DNA from: Desulfocurvibacter africanus subsp. africanus DSM 2603 | GTDB taxonomy: Bacteria; Desulfobacterota; Desulfovibrionia; Desulfovibrionales; Desulfovibrionaceae | Assembly: GCF_000422545.1 (NCBI RefSeq) | Contig: NZ_AULZ01000001.1 | Location: 186,001 to 250,000 of the forward strand | Length of the DNA: 64,000 bases | Direction: 5' to 3' | Shown here: piece after piece, positions 17,729 to 27,170 of the stretch | Layout: the number at the start of each line of letters is the position of its first letter | Position numbering within the stretch: the first letter of the stretch is position 1 | Position numbers and translations under genes: made by a program | Notes under the pieces: model-generated | Database searches by the model: none | Told to the model about the DNA's origin: nothing | The model's input: only the letters and a program-made list of their open reading frames with translations

Positions 17729-19234
17729 ATGCTTCAGGCAAGGATTAAGTCGGGGCTGAGCTTTCCGCTCCCCACCCGTGTCCTATCCAACGGCGAGTTC
17801 GATGCGCCGCCCAGGACCGCGCTGCAACGCCGCGCCCAGGTCGCCATGCTGGATTTGGCCAGGCGTTACGGTAAGCCACTGGGATTGGATACGCAGGGCT
17901 ATTTCCGCACGGACTCGGGGCTGGCCGCCGGGTTCCTGGCCATGAACATGGTCTACGGCGAGCACTTCGCGGCCGGAACCGACGAAGCCGCAGACCCCGA
18001 AGCCGCCCGCGAGCGCAGCGGCGGGCTTGCCGGGCAGTTCATCCTCGACGACCAGACCCACTACGCACATGACGAGTACAAGCGCAAGGACGTGCTGCTC
18101 ATGCGCGAGTACGCAAAATGGAGGCTCAATCCGGCCCTGAAGGGAGAGAAGCTCAGTCGGGAGCGCGTGTTCTTCCGCAACTACTTCCGCGAGATGTTCC
18201 TTGAAAGCACCACCAGCGTGGCCCTACTCACGAGCGCCACGGCCGATGACCCTCGGGACTGGTTCCTGTCCAACGACCAGATGGCCATTGGACGCGACGC
18301 CATCAACGAGTTGCTTGGCGCAAGGCGCATGCTGAGCCACTCGCTCATCGCGCCCAAGCATCCTGGCTGGCTGAACGAGATAGACCGCTGCGCCGAGGTG
18401 CTGCGCCCCGCGAGCTGGAAGAGCTATCCCGTCGGCGACCCGTTCCATTACAGCAAGTGGCCCTACAGGCTGGACGACGAAGGGCTCATGTACCCGGCCT
18501 ACGAGAAGTTCATGCGCCACGGCATCCGCACACTATGCGTGCACAAGGGCCTCATGCCCGCGAATTTCCTCAAGCGCTTCGCCAACTGGAAGTACGGCAA
18601 CGTGGATGACCTGCCCAAGGCCGCCAAGGACTGGCCCAACCTGACCTTCGTCATCTACCACGCGGCGTTTCGGCCATCGCTCATGGTCCCGGACGATTTC
18701 CTCCTGGATTTCGAGCGCACGGGCCGCATGGAATGGGTCACGGATCTGGCCGAGATTCCGGCCAAATACGGCGTGTCCAACATTTACGCCGACCTGGGCA
18801 CGACCTTCGGCGCAACGGCCGTCACCCACCCGCGCCTTGCGGCAGCCGTCCTGGGCATCCTCATCAAGGGCCTGGGCGAAGACCATGTGCTCTGGGGCAC
18901 GGACGCGATCTGGTACGGCTCGCCGCGCTGGCAGATCGAGGCCCTGCGGCGCATCGAGATACCCGAGGACATGCAGCGCAAGCACGGCTTCGCGCCCCTG
19001 GGCGGACCGGACTCGACGGTCAAGCGCAAGATCCTCGGTCTCAACGCGGCCAGGCTCTACGGCATCAATCCGCAGGATTACGCGGCGGACGACCGCCTGG
19101 CTGCCTTGCAGCGGGAATACTGCGCGGCGGGCGACCGTGGTGACGAGGTGCTGGATGCGTTCCTTGGGCCGGAGCCGCGAAAAAAGCGCAAGGGGACCCG
19201 GAGTCCGTCCGATGGCCAGAGGCCATCGGCCTAA
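17729..19234 (+). CDS. Amidohydrolase-family protein (PF04909-like)
   Basis: 501 aa from the ATG at 17729, chosen because GAGGAGG lies just in front; in-frame ATGs at 17642 and 17669 would add 29 or 20 residues but have no site. The C-terminal half is a metal-dependent hydrolase TIM barrel: FMRHGIRTLCVHKGLMPANF, LTFVIYHAAFRPS (His ligand), VSNIYADLGTTFGAT and HVLWGTDAIWYGSPRWQIEA (terminal Asp). The N-terminal HxH pair expected after strand 1 is not obvious, so metal content is uncertain. Related proteins are decarboxylases or hydrolases of unknown substrate. It follows the sugar dehydrogenase on the same strand by 173 bp. Confidence 0.75.
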   Translation: MLQARIKSGLSFPLPTRVLSNGEFDAPPRTALQRRAQVAMLDLARRYGKPLGLDTQGYFRTDSGLAAGFLAMNMVYGEHFAAGTDEAADPEAARERSGGLAGQFILDDQTHYAHDEYKRKDVLLMREYAKWRLNPALKGEKLSRERVFFRNYFREMFLESTTSVALLTSATADDPRDWFLSNDQMAIGRDAINELLGARRMLSHSLIAPKHPGWLNEIDRCAEVLRPASWKSYPVGDPFHYSKWPYRLDDEGLMYPAYEKFMRHGIRTLCVHKGLMPANFLKRFANWKYGNVDDLPKAAKDWPNLTFVIYHAAFRPSLMVPDDFLLDFERTGRMEWVTDLAEIPAKYGVSNIYADLGTTFGATAVTHPRLAAAVLGILIKGLGEDHVLWGTDAIWYGSPRWQIEALRRIEIPEDMQRKHGFAPLGGPDSTVKRKILGLNAARLYGINPQDYAADDRLAALQREYCAAGDRGDEVLDAFLGPEPRKKRKGTRSPSDGQRPSA

Positions 19235-19410
19235 GCAAGGCCGGTTTGGACGAAGATGGATGGATGTGGATCAGAGAATGGCAGGCCCTGGAGATTGCCA
19301 CACCCGGCGAGATCGTCTAGTTTTTCGCGCGCATTGGCCGCAGCGCGCCCTGGACACCGCGTGGGCATGCAGCTGCGTTTCATCCGAATTCAGCAGCAGG
19401 TGGTATACAC

Positions 19411-19956
19411 ATGGAAGTCGAGCGCACGGACATCGAAGGCGTCCTGCTCATAAAGCCGAAGGCATTCGGCGATCATCGCGGCTTTTTCCTGGAGACATTC
19501 CAGGCGCAACGCTATGGCCAGGCAGGCATCGGCCTGCCCTTCGTGCAGGACAACCTCTCGCGCTCCAGGCAGGGCATCCTGCGCGGGCTGCATTTCCAGC
19601 GCACCTACCCCCAGGGCAAGCTCGTCTCCGTGACGCGCGGCAGGGTCTTCGACGTGGCCGTGGACATCCGGCCCGACTCGCCGACCTTCGGCAAATGGTA
19701 CGGGGCGGTCCTCGACGACGAAAACCACCACCAGCTGTGGGTCGCGCCCGGATTGGCCCACGGCTTCTGCGTCATGTCCGAGACAGCCGATTTTACCTAC
19801 AAGTGCACCGACTACTATCACCCCGAGGACGAGGGCTGCCTGCGCTGGAACGATCCCGACATCGGCATCGATTGGCCCGTGCAAAGCCCTACCCTCTCAG
19901 ACAAGGACGCCAAGGCCCCCAGCCTGCGGGAACTCTTTCCCCAACGCTTCGCTTAA
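19411..19956 (+). CDS. rfbC: dTDP-4-dehydrorhamnose 3,5-epimerase
   Basis: 181 aa, the normal length for RmlC. Catalyses double epimerisation of dTDP-4-dehydro-6-deoxyglucose in dTDP-rhamnose synthesis for surface polysaccharide. The cupin signature is intact: DHRGFFLETF (Arg23), FVQDNLSRSRQGILRGLHFQ with catalytic His61, Lys70 in PQGKLV, FDVAVDIRPDSPTFGKW, and LWVAPGLAHGFCVMSE, followed by the YKCTDYYHPEDEGCLRWND segment with the active-site Tyr. The other rfb genes (A, B, D) are not in the window. A hairpin repeat follows its stop. It stands alone in a short unit. Confidence 0.95.
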   Translation: MEVERTDIEGVLLIKPKAFGDHRGFFLETFQAQRYGQAGIGLPFVQDNLSRSRQGILRGLHFQRTYPQGKLVSVTRGRVFDVAVDIRPDSPTFGKWYGAVLDDENHHQLWVAPGLAHGFCVMSETADFTYKCTDYYHPEDEGCLRWNDPDIGIDWPVQSPTLSDKDAKAPSLRELFPQRFA

Positions 19957-19973
19957 GGGCAATCACAAGACGA

Positions 19974-20057
19974 ATCGAGGAGGGCCAGCCCTCCTCGAAC
20001 TCCTCCCGGCAGGACTCATCCGACCAGGGCGCGCCCCTGCATCCGCGATTTTTCTTA
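19974..20057. repeat. GC-rich hairpin repeat behind rfbC
   Basis: Perfect stem CGAGGAGGGC (19976-19985) with GCCCTCCTCG (19988-19997), then a second GC-rich arm and an ATCCGCGATTTTTCTT end like the repeat at 13131. It probably also terminates rfbC and the convergent YhcH-family gene. Confidence 0.5.
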
Positions 20058-20128
20058 CTGAATTGATTGGCGTGAAACGCAGGAATGCCGTTGCGCGGCA
20101 ATCCTGCGTGTCCCGTGCATGGCGTGAA

Positions 20129-20602
20129 TCAGAGCTTGGCGGCTTGCACCAGCGGCAGGGCGACCTTGAAGACGACCTTCCTGATCGGCTCCGGTCCGCA
20201 GAAGGCGATCTGGCCCATGTGGGCGTCCTGCGGGAAATAGGCAACGAAGCGGCTTGGCGTCAGCACCGTGAGGCCCTGCGGCCGCTCGGGACGCCCCAGG
20301 ACGATGGCGTCCTTTTCGGACGAGTACGGCGATATGGCCGTAAGCCCCTCCAGCGGATGCCACTCCAGGATTTCCGCGCCGGATAGCACGGCCTGGATAT
20401 CGATGTAGCGCCTGTGCGCCTCCATGTTGTTCTGGTCGCGCGGCCTCGTCAGATATCCGAACACGCGGGCGAACAGGTCCGTGCCGCGAATCTGGAACTC
20501 GCCGTCCGGCGACGAGGCGTCCAGCTTGCGCAGGAACTCCAGGGCGTCGTCGAGCCGATCGCCGAAATACTGGCTCCAGTTTTCCACCACGTCTGCGATC
20601 AT
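20129..20602 (-). CDS. YhcH/YjgK/YiaL family protein
   Basis: 157 aa, complete, with GGAGGTTCCC directly before the ATG. The family (DUF386, a jelly-roll with a divalent metal site) is recognised by EAHRRYIDIQAVLSGAEILEWHP, the ISPYSSEKDAIVL stretch and FVAYFPQDAHMGQI, which hold the His and acidic ligands. E. coli members accompany sugar-acid utilisation (YhcH with sialic acid, YiaL with pentoses) and may act on sugar anomers or metabolites; here no such operon is adjacent. It lies between rfbC (convergent) and the ABC permease gene (same strand, 70 bp downstream). Confidence 0.9.
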   Translation of the reverse strand: MIADVVENWSQYFGDRLDDALEFLRKLDASSPDGEFQIRGTDLFARVFGYLTRPRDQNNMEAHRRYIDIQAVLSGAEILEWHPLEGLTAISPYSSEKDAIVLGRPERPQGLTVLTPSRFVAYFPQDAHMGQIAFCGPEPIRKVVFKVALPLVQAAKL

Positions 20603-20672
20603 GGGAACCTCCGGTGCGAGCAGCGACTACCCCAAGGCGGGGGAAAAGGGAAGGTGGGGACTGGGGAGCGGC

Positions 20673-21908
20673 CTACCCTCTCAATGCCTCAATCGGATCC
20701 AACCGCGCCGCACTCCTTGCCGGCCTCAATCCGAACAGCACGCCGATGCCCAACGACGCGAAAAGCGCGATTCCGAAGATTCTCCACGATAATTGAATCT
20801 CCAAAATCTCCAACCGCTCCAAAAATTGTGCCGCGCCCATGCCTAGCGCCACGCCGACCAGCGCGCCGATGAGCGTCAGCAGCACGGCCTCGGCCAGGAA
20901 TTGCAGCAGAATGGCCGAGGACGACGCGCCCACGGCCTTTTTGAGCCCGATCTCCTTGGTGCGCTCGCTCACGGACAGATAGAACAGGTTGGCCAGCACG
21001 AAGCCGCCCACGGTCATGGCCACCATGCTCGTCACGCCCAGGAAGACCATGAGCCCGCCCTGGATCACGGACAGGAACTTGAGCACCTCGTCGGCCGTGA
21101 GGATGGTGAAATCGTCGGGCTCGCCGGGTTCCAGGCCGTGCAGGTGGCGCAGGAAGGAGCGCAGATTCTCGCGGTTGGCCTCCATGTTCTCGGGGTCGCG
21201 GAACTTTATGCGCAGGGCTCGGAAGTACTGGCGGTCCAGGTTGAAGCGCTGGGTCAGCGTGGTCAGGGGCATGACTATGCGTTCGTCCGGGTTGCCCGGC
21301 CCGCCGGAGGCCCCGCGCTCCGTGAGCGTGCCCACGACCTGGAAGGGGATGCTGTTGACGTACACGGTCTGCCCCACCGGCGAGCGCTGGCCGAACAGCT
21401 CGCGCGTGGGCACGACGCCGAGCAGCACGACCCTGGCCCCGCGCTCCACGTCCTCCTCGTTCAGATCGCGGCCCTCGGCCAGGGGCCAGTCCCAGGCCTG
21501 GGCGTAATTGGCCGAGGAGCCGATGGCCGAGTCCAGGTCGATGGTCGTGCCGCCGTAACGCAGCTTCAGGTTGCGCTTGGCGCGCATGGGCACCACCAGG
21601 TACGCGCCGGGCAGGGATTGGCGGATGCGCTCCAGGTCGGTCCAGGACAGGGTCAGCGTACGCATGCCCACGGCGCGGTTGAGCACGTCGCCGCCCAGCA
21701 CGAAGGCCGCGTCCGGCCCGAAGTTCTCGGTGATCTCGCGCGCCTTGCGTTGCGCGCCGTCCACGGCGGCCACGATGATGGTCAGCGAGGCAATGCCCAG
21801 GCCCACGCCCAGGACCACGAACAGGCTGCGCAGCCGGTAGGCCCATAAAGCCTGGGCGGCCATGCGCCCGATGCGCTCCAGGCGCGCCATGCGTCGCCGG
21901 TCGGGCAC
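20673..21908 (-). CDS. MacB-type ABC transporter permease
   Basis: 411 aa from a GTG at 21908 that follows GGAGG located in the end of the ATPase gene; only three bases separate the two frames. Topology is FtsX/MacB-like: one N-terminal helix (LRSLFVVLGVGLGIASLTIIV), a large periplasmic domain (about 45-275), then three helices around VFLGVTSMVAMTVGGFVLANL, FLAEAVLLTLIGALVGVALG and IFGIALFASLGIGVLFGL. The ERTKEIGLKKAVGASSSAIL loop and the final ARLDPIEALRG are family hallmarks. It should work with the ATPase (21912) and the membrane-fusion protein (23873) as a mechanotransmitting exporter. Cargo is unknown. Confidence 0.92.
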   Translation of the reverse strand: MPDRRRMARLERIGRMAAQALWAYRLRSLFVVLGVGLGIASLTIIVAAVDGAQRKAREITENFGPDAAFVLGGDVLNRAVGMRTLTLSWTDLERIRQSLPGAYLVVPMRAKRNLKLRYGGTTIDLDSAIGSSANYAQAWDWPLAEGRDLNEEDVERGARVVLLGVVPTRELFGQRSPVGQTVYVNSIPFQVVGTLTERGASGGPGNPDERIVMPLTTLTQRFNLDRQYFRALRIKFRDPENMEANRENLRSFLRHLHGLEPGEPDDFTILTADEVLKFLSVIQGGLMVFLGVTSMVAMTVGGFVLANLFYLSVSERTKEIGLKKAVGASSSAILLQFLAEAVLLTLIGALVGVALGMGAAQFLERLEILEIQLSWRIFGIALFASLGIGVLFGLRPARSAARLDPIEALRG

Positions 21909-21911
21909 GGC

Positions 21912-22619
21912 CTAGCCTCCGGCCAGGGCCGGAACGACGCGCTCCTGGCCTTCGATGCGGCCGTCCACCACGCGCACGCGCCGCTGGGCGTAGGTAGCCG
22001 TGGCCTCGTCGTGCGTGACCAGGATGACGGTCATGCCCGTGGCGTGGATGGAGGCGATGAGGTCCATGATCTCGCCGCTAGTGCTGGAATCCAATTGTCC
22101 GGTTGGCTCGTCGGCCAACAGGATGCGCGGCTCGTTGACCAGCGCGCGGGCGATGGCCACGCGCTGCTGCTGCCCGCCGGAAAGCTGCGCGGGCGTGAAA
22201 CCAACCCGGTCGCCCAGGCCCACGCGATCCAGAAGCTCATGTCCGCGACGGCGCAGCTCGGCGCGCGGCGTGCCGGCGTACAGGCCGGGCAGCATGACGT
22301 TGTCCAGGGCCGTGGCATAGGGAATGAGGTAGAAGCTCTGGAAGATGAAGCCGGTCATCCTGTTGCGCAGGGAGGACAGGGCGTCGTCGGACAGGCGCGA
22401 CACGTCCCGGCCCTCCAGCTCGTAGCTGCCATCGCTAGGCTGGTCCAGCAGGCCGATGATGTGTAACAGCGTAGACTTGCCCGAGCCGGACGCGCCTTGC
22501 AAGGCCACGAACTCGCCCTGGGCGATGTCCAGGGACACGCCCTTGAGCACCTCCACGGACTGCTCGCCCTGCTGGTAGCGCTTGTGGATTTCGCGCAGAC
22601 GGACCAGGGAAGCCGGCAT
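21912..22619 (-). CDS. MacB/LolD-type ABC transporter ATPase
   Basis: 235 aa. Nucleotide-binding subunit of the exporter. Walker A GASGSGKSTLLH, the Q loop in MTGFIFQSFYLIPY, signature LSGGQQQRVAIARAL, Walker B ILLADEPTGQLDS and the H loop VTHDEATATYA are all intact. LDSSTSGEIMDLI and YAQRRVRVVDGRI are typical of the MacB/LolD/FtsE cluster rather than importers. It overlaps functionally with the permease gene three bases downstream and follows the rhodanese-ferritin gene by 69 bp. Confidence 0.95.
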   Translation of the reverse strand: MPASLVRLREIHKRYQQGEQSVEVLKGVSLDIAQGEFVALQGASGSGKSTLLHIIGLLDQPSDGSYELEGRDVSRLSDDALSSLRNRMTGFIFQSFYLIPYATALDNVMLPGLYAGTPRAELRRRGHELLDRVGLGDRVGFTPAQLSGGQQQRVAIARALVNEPRILLADEPTGQLDSSTSGEIMDLIASIHATGMTVILVTHDEATATYAQRRVRVVDGRIEGQERVVPALAGG

Positions 22620-22688
22620 GTCAGACCTCCGGCTTCCAAAGACAAGGTAAAATCAGGCAGTTGATGGCAACCCGCACGACGTGACGCC

Positions 22689-23549
22689 TCATGCTGCACG
22701 CCCGATTTCAGCCATGGCTTTGTCCATCTCGCCCGCGATACGCATGAGAAGCTGCTTTTCCCGCTTGCTCAATTCGAGAAAGGCCTGCTCCTCTTCGGCA
22801 TTTTTGGCGTCGAAGGCCATGTTCCGGTAAAGGTCGTAGGCCCTGTACTCGAGCTCCACGGCCAGGTTGATGAGCTGTTCGCAATCCTCGTAATTGGCCT
22901 TGGCCCAGACCAGGAGCGGGGTCGGATCGTCGCCGCTGGCCATGATGTTGCCGCCGAGGCTCTCGAACAGCTTCTCGAACGAGGCCATGTGCTCGGTTTC
23001 CTCCTCCGAGGAGACTGCCTTGAGCGTGTCGTGGAGAATCCGGGCATTGCTCTTCTTGATATCCGCCAATTCCTGGATCGAGGAGCAGGAAAAGCGCTTG
23101 GGCGGGGCCTTGAGGAGTTCGGTGTAGAAGAGCCAGGAACCTTTCTCCAATTCAAGGGCGGTCAGGAGCGCCTCCCGGAGCGTCCTGCTGCTCTCGAAAA
23201 GCCGCATCGGCGGTCTGTCGGGCAGGCTCTTGCCGTTCCAGGCCGCGATGCCGCCGTCCAAGGTGTAGATGCCCTTGCGGAAAGCGCCGCTTTCGGCAGC
23301 CATGACGGCCGCTGCCATGGATCTGCCGCCGACCGAGCAGTAGAAGATATTCTCCCGATCAGGGTGGATGTCGCCGAGGTGTTCGACAAATTCTTTAAGC
23401 GGCAGCAGCTTGGCCCCCGGAATGTGGCTAACCTCATACTCGGACGGCTGGCGCACGTCGATCAGGTCATATTCCGATTCGGAATGCGTGTTGATGAATT
23501 CACGAAGCTTCTGGGCGCTGAGGGTCTGGATATCCTGTTCATCGTTCAT
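22689..23549 (-). CDS. Rhodanese - ferritin-like (rubrerythrin-type) fusion protein
   Basis: 286 aa from the ATG at 23549, which has GGAGGTGGCG in front. Residues 1-115 are a single rhodanese domain (DLIDVRQPSEYEVSHIPGA; active Cys71 in YCSVGGRS; YTLDGGIAAWNG). Residues about 120-286 form a four-helix ferritin-like domain: TALELEKGSWLFYTELL, SSEEETEHMASFEKL, LAVELEYRAYDLYRN and EEEQAFLELSKREKQLL give regularly spaced Glu/His suited to a diiron site, although no rubredoxin centre is present. Such fusions may couple sulfane-sulfur chemistry to peroxide or oxygen defence. It sits between membrane-fusion and ABC genes of an exporter, all on the minus strand. Confidence 0.85.
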   Translation of the reverse strand: MNDEQDIQTLSAQKLREFINTHSESEYDLIDVRQPSEYEVSHIPGAKLLPLKEFVEHLGDIHPDRENIFYCSVGGRSMAAAVMAAESGAFRKGIYTLDGGIAAWNGKSLPDRPPMRLFESSRTLREALLTALELEKGSWLFYTELLKAPPKRFSCSSIQELADIKKSNARILHDTLKAVSSEEETEHMASFEKLFESLGGNIMASGDDPTPLLVWAKANYEDCEQLINLAVELEYRAYDLYRNMAFDAKNAEEEQAFLELSKREKQLLMRIAGEMDKAMAEIGRAA

Positions 23550-23872
23550 CGCCACCTCCTGTATTCCGTCTATCTCGTGAAGTGACTGAAGCCTGCTTCC
23601 CGCAAGCTCAAAAGCTGAATGTGGAATGACCTGCGGTTTCGCCGGTCCGCTTGGAAACACCTGGCAAGATTGCTTGCGGCATTTCCCGTCGCTGCGGACG
23701 GAAGGAAATGAATGGGCAATGGCCTGCTTCGGGTCATCCGCCCTTATAGGCGGTATAGGGAACAGGCTGCAACACAATGACGGCGAAACGGAAGGAAGAC
23801 GGCAAGGAACTCTATGGTGATTACTCTCCGGGCGCAGTACCTGCATCCTGGCCTATTCCTGGGAGCAAGGGG
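23550..23872. other. Intergenic region with no recognised feature
   Basis: Separates the rhodanese-ferritin gene from the membrane-fusion protein gene on the same strand. Long enough for a promoter for the downstream genes, but no convincing -35/-10 pair, RNA or reading frame was found. Confidence 0.4.
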
Positions 23873-25255
23873 CTACTGATTTTCGCCGCCACTTCCCGAG
23901 CCGCCGCCGGAACTTCCGCCGGGGCTGCTGCCGGGCTCGCTGGGTCTGCCGGGAGGGCCGCCGTTGTCCTGACTGTTGCGCTGCCCGCTTCCACCACCGC
24001 CACCGCCGGCCATGCGCTGGCCGTTCGACGTCTGTGGCACTGTGAGGCCGGGAATGACCACCTGCGTGGCCACCACGTCGCCCACCTGCAAGCCGTTGAC
24101 GATCTCGCTGCTCTCCAGGCCTTGCAGGCCGAGCTGCGGGTTGACCTCGCGCACCTTGCCGTCCGGGCCACGCATGAAGACCACCTGACGGTCGCCGACC
24201 CACTTGAGGGCTGTGTTGGGCAAGGCCGGCACGTTCTCGCGCTGCTCGACCACGATCTGGCATTGAGTGGTCATCTCGGGCCGCAGGGCCAGGGCCTGCT
24301 GCGGGTCCAGCGGCACAAGGGCCCGGTAGTATACGATGTTGTCGCGTATCTCGGGCTCGGGATAGATCTGCTCGATACGGCCTTGGAACATGCGCTCCTG
24401 GTATGAATCCACGCGGAATTCCACGGGCATGCCGGGCTTGACCTGGCCCACGTCGGTCTCGTCCACGTAGATCCACATCTCCAGGCGCGTGGGGTCGATG
24501 ACCGTGACCAGGTTGGTGACCTGCAGGCCGGACACCACGGTCTCGCCCTCCTGGGCCGTGACCTGCGAAACCAGGCCCGAAATGGGCGTGATGATGCGCG
24601 TGTAGGATATGCGCACCTTGATCGAACGCAGGGTGGCTTGGGCCACGTCCACGGCCCTGCGCGCCTTGGTCAGTTCCTGCTCGAACTCCTGGCGCAGTCG
24701 GCGCAGGGTGGCCTGGCGGGCTTCCAGCTCGTTGCGGCTAACATCCAGGTCGCGCCTGGCCTGGTCCAGAATGTCTTGTGGCTGCACGTCCCTGGCCACG
24801 AGATCCTGCTGGCGTTTGAAGTTGGCCTGGGCATAGGCGTATTGCGCCTGGGCCAAATCGAGCTGGGCCTGGGCCTCCGCGATCTGCAGAGGATAGACTT
24901 GACGCACGCGGGACAGCTCGGCCTGGGCGCTGGCCAGGCGGGCCTCGGTCTCGGCCTGCTCGGCCTGCTGCTCGCGGTCGTCGATGACCGCCACGAGGTC
25001 TCCCTGGTTCACCCGGTCGCCGACCTTGACCGGCATGCGCTCGATGATGCCCGTGGCCCGCGCGCCGATCTTGACCATTGCCCCGACCTGGGCCTTGACG
25101 ATGCCCGTGGCCTCCAGGACCTTGCGCACCGTGCCGCGCTGGATGGTCGTGGTGGCCAGGATGCGCGGCTCTCCGTCGCCGCGGTCCGCGAGCAGGTACC
25201 ATGCGCCGACGGCCAGCAACGCCACGCCGACGGCTATGAGCAGGATCTTTCTCAT
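23873..25255 (-). CDS. MacA/HlyD-type periplasmic membrane-fusion protein
   Basis: 460 aa. An N-terminal anchor helix (KILLIAVGVALLAVGAWYLL) is followed by a lipoyl/biotinyl half-motif (IGARATGIIERMPVKVGDRV), a long coiled-coil hairpin (about 95-215, Gln/Ala/Arg rich), a second lipoyl half (ITPISGLVSQVTAQEGETV), beta-barrel and membrane-proximal domains (MWIYVDETDVGQVKPGMPV). The last 45 residues are a Gly/Ser/Asn-rich low-complexity tail, which is unusual. It bridges the inner-membrane MacB-like pair to an outer-membrane channel; no TolC gene is in the window. It starts 13 bp after pgm on the same strand. Confidence 0.92.
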   Translation of the reverse strand: MRKILLIAVGVALLAVGAWYLLADRGDGEPRILATTTIQRGTVRKVLEATGIVKAQVGAMVKIGARATGIIERMPVKVGDRVNQGDLVAVIDDREQQAEQAETEARLASAQAELSRVRQVYPLQIAEAQAQLDLAQAQYAYAQANFKRQQDLVARDVQPQDILDQARRDLDVSRNELEARQATLRRLRQEFEQELTKARRAVDVAQATLRSIKVRISYTRIITPISGLVSQVTAQEGETVVSGLQVTNLVTVIDPTRLEMWIYVDETDVGQVKPGMPVEFRVDSYQERMFQGRIEQIYPEPEIRDNIVYYRALVPLDPQQALALRPEMTTQCQIVVEQRENVPALPNTALKWVGDRQVVFMRGPDGKVREVNPQLGLQGLESSEIVNGLQVGDVVATQVVIPGLTVPQTSNGQRMAGGGGGGSGQRNSQDNGGPPGRPSEPGSSPGGSSGGGSGSGGENQ

Positions 25256-25268
25256 GAGGGTTTCGCGC

Positions 25269-26921
25269 TCAGACGCCGGCCTTCACGAACGCCTGGGACA
25301 CGATGGCCTGGGCCTCCTCCTGGATGCGCCGCAGGTGTTCGCGGCCTTTGAAGCTCTCGGTGTAGATCTTGTAGATGTCCTCGGTGCCCGAGGGCCTGGC
25401 CGCGAACCAGCCGTTCTCGGTCACGACCTTGAGCCCGCCGATGGGCGCGTCGCCCGCGGGCGAGCGCGTGAGCTTGGCCAGGATGGGCTCTCCGGCCAGG
25501 CTGTCCGCCGCGACGTGCTCGGGCGACAGGTTGGACAGAACCTTTTTCTGGGCTGCGTTGGCCGGGGCCTGCAACCGCTCGTAAATCGGCGCACCGAAGC
25601 GCTCGGTCAGGCCCGTGTAAAGCTCGCCGGGATCCCGCCCGGTCACGGCGGTGATCTCTGCGGCCAGCAGATTCATGACGATGCCGTCCTTGTCCGTGGT
25701 CCAGACCGTGCCGTCCTTGCGCAAAAAGCTCGCTCCGGCCGACTCCTCGCCTCCAAAGCCGTACTCGCCCGTGAGCAGACCCTGCACGAACCATTTGAAG
25801 CCCACGGGCACCTCGGCCAGGGAGCGGCCGAGCGCCTTGGCCACGCGGTCGACCATGCTGCTCGTTACCAGCGTCTTGCCCACGGCGCAGGACAGCTTCC
25901 AATCCGGACGATGCGTGAACAGGTAGTCGATGGCCACGGCCAGGTAATGGTTCGGGTTGAGCAGGCCGGCGGAGCGGGTCACGATGCCGTGGCGGTCGGC
26001 GTCGGGATCGTTGCCGAAGGCGATGTCGAAGCGGTCCTTGAGGTCGATCATGCCGGCCATGGCATAGGGCGAGGAACAATCCATGCGGATGGCTCCGTCC
26101 TTGTCCACGCGCATGAAGGCGAAGGTCGGGTCCACGCTGTCGTTGACCAGGCTTATGTCCAGGCCGTACCGCTCGGCCATGGGTTCCCAGAAGGCCAGCG
26201 ACGCGCCGCCCAGAGGATCAACTCCGAGCTTGAGGCCTGCCTTGGCGATGGCCTGCATGTCCAGGACATTGGCCAGATCCTCGACATAGGGACACACGTA
26301 GTCGTGGGCGCGCGCCAAGCTTTGGGCCACGGCCTTATCGAAATCCAAACGCGGAATGGAGGACAGGCCTTGGGCCAGCAACTCGTTGGCCCGTGTCTCG
26401 ATCCATTTGGTGACCGATGTTTCGGCCGGGCCGCCATGGGGCGGATTGTACTTGAAGCCGCCGTCGTCCGGAGGGTTGTGCGAGGGCGTGATGACAACGC
26501 CGTCGGCCAGACGCTCCGTGCGGCCCCGGTTATGGGTCAGGATGGCGTGGGAGATAACCGGCGTCGGCGTGTAGCCGCGACCCTGCTGGAAGCGGACATC
26601 CGCGCCGCAGGCCGCGAATACCTCCACGGACGTTAGAAAAGCCGGCTCGGACAAGGCGTGGGTGTCCATGCCCACGAAGAGCGGGCCGTCCACGCCGCGC
26701 GAGGCCCGATGCTCGCAAATGGCCTTGGCCATAGCCAGGATATGCGCCTCGTTGAAGCTCGCCTTGAACGAGCTGCCCCGATGGCCCGACGTGCCGAAAG
26801 CAACGCGTTGTGCGGCATCAGCGGGGTCCGGCCGCACGGTATAGTAGGCGGCCACGAGGCGCGACACGTTCACGAGCATATGCTTGTCTGGCTGTTTCCC
26901 TGCTTGGGGATGAACCGGCAT
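25269..26921 (-). CDS. pgm: Phosphoglucomutase (alpha-D-glucose phosphate-specific)
   Basis: 550 aa from the ATG at 26921, matching the E. coli Pgm length; the open frame continues upstream without family similarity. Interconverts glucose 1-phosphate and glucose 6-phosphate, linking glycolysis to nucleotide-sugar synthesis. Visible: [10 protein letters not shown], the active-site serine loop [12 protein letters not shown], the metal-binding [13 protein letters not shown], the sugar-binding GEESAGASF, and the phosphate-binding [12 protein letters not shown]. Its products feed the dTDP-rhamnose branch represented by rfbC. The start region is divergent from hflK with 249 bp between. Confidence 0.96.
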   Translation of the reverse strand: MPVHPQAGKQPDKHMLVNVSRLVAAYYTVRPDPADAAQRVAFGTSGHRGSSFKASFNEAHILAMAKAICEHRASRGVDGPLFVGMDTHALSEPAFLTSVEVFAACGADVRFQQGRGYTPTPVISHAILTHNRGRTERLADGVVITPSHNPPDDGGFKYNPPHGGPAETSVTKWIETRANELLAQGLSSIPRLDFDKAVAQSLARAHDYVCPYVEDLANVLDMQAIAKAGLKLGVDPLGGASLAFWEPMAERYGLDISLVNDSVDPTFAFMRVDKDGAIRMDCSSPYAMAGMIDLKDRFDIAFGNDPDADRHGIVTRSAGLLNPNHYLAVAIDYLFTHRPDWKLSCAVGKTLVTSSMVDRVAKALGRSLAEVPVGFKWFVQGLLTGEYGFGGEESAGASFLRKDGTVWTTDKDGIVMNLLAAEITAVTGRDPGELYTGLTERFGAPIYERLQAPANAAQKKVLSNLSPEHVAADSLAGEPILAKLTRSPAGDAPIGGLKVVTENGWFAARPSGTEDIYKIYTESFKGREHLRRIQEEAQAIVSQAFVKAGV

Positions 26922-27170
26922 TGTATGGGGCTCCTTGCGATTAGTGATCCTGTGAAGGCATTGGCGCGAGACGCTGTAGTCCACTGAACATACTATTGTC
27001 CTGACCGTTTTCCAACGCTTTTCGATCCACGCGCACGGAAGTCTCCCGTCGAAAGGCATTATCTCTATCACTCGGTGCGTTTCAACCTGCATGCACGAAA
27101 GCCGACAACGACTCGCAAAATTTGGCCTTGCTTGACCAGCCTTGGCAACTCGCCTAATGTCGGCAGACTT

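Noticed and set aside
24984-26636. Long plus-strand open frame opposite pgm and the membrane-fusion gene
   Set aside because: Spans two real genes on the other strand and has repetitive Ala/Gly/His composition typical of shadows.
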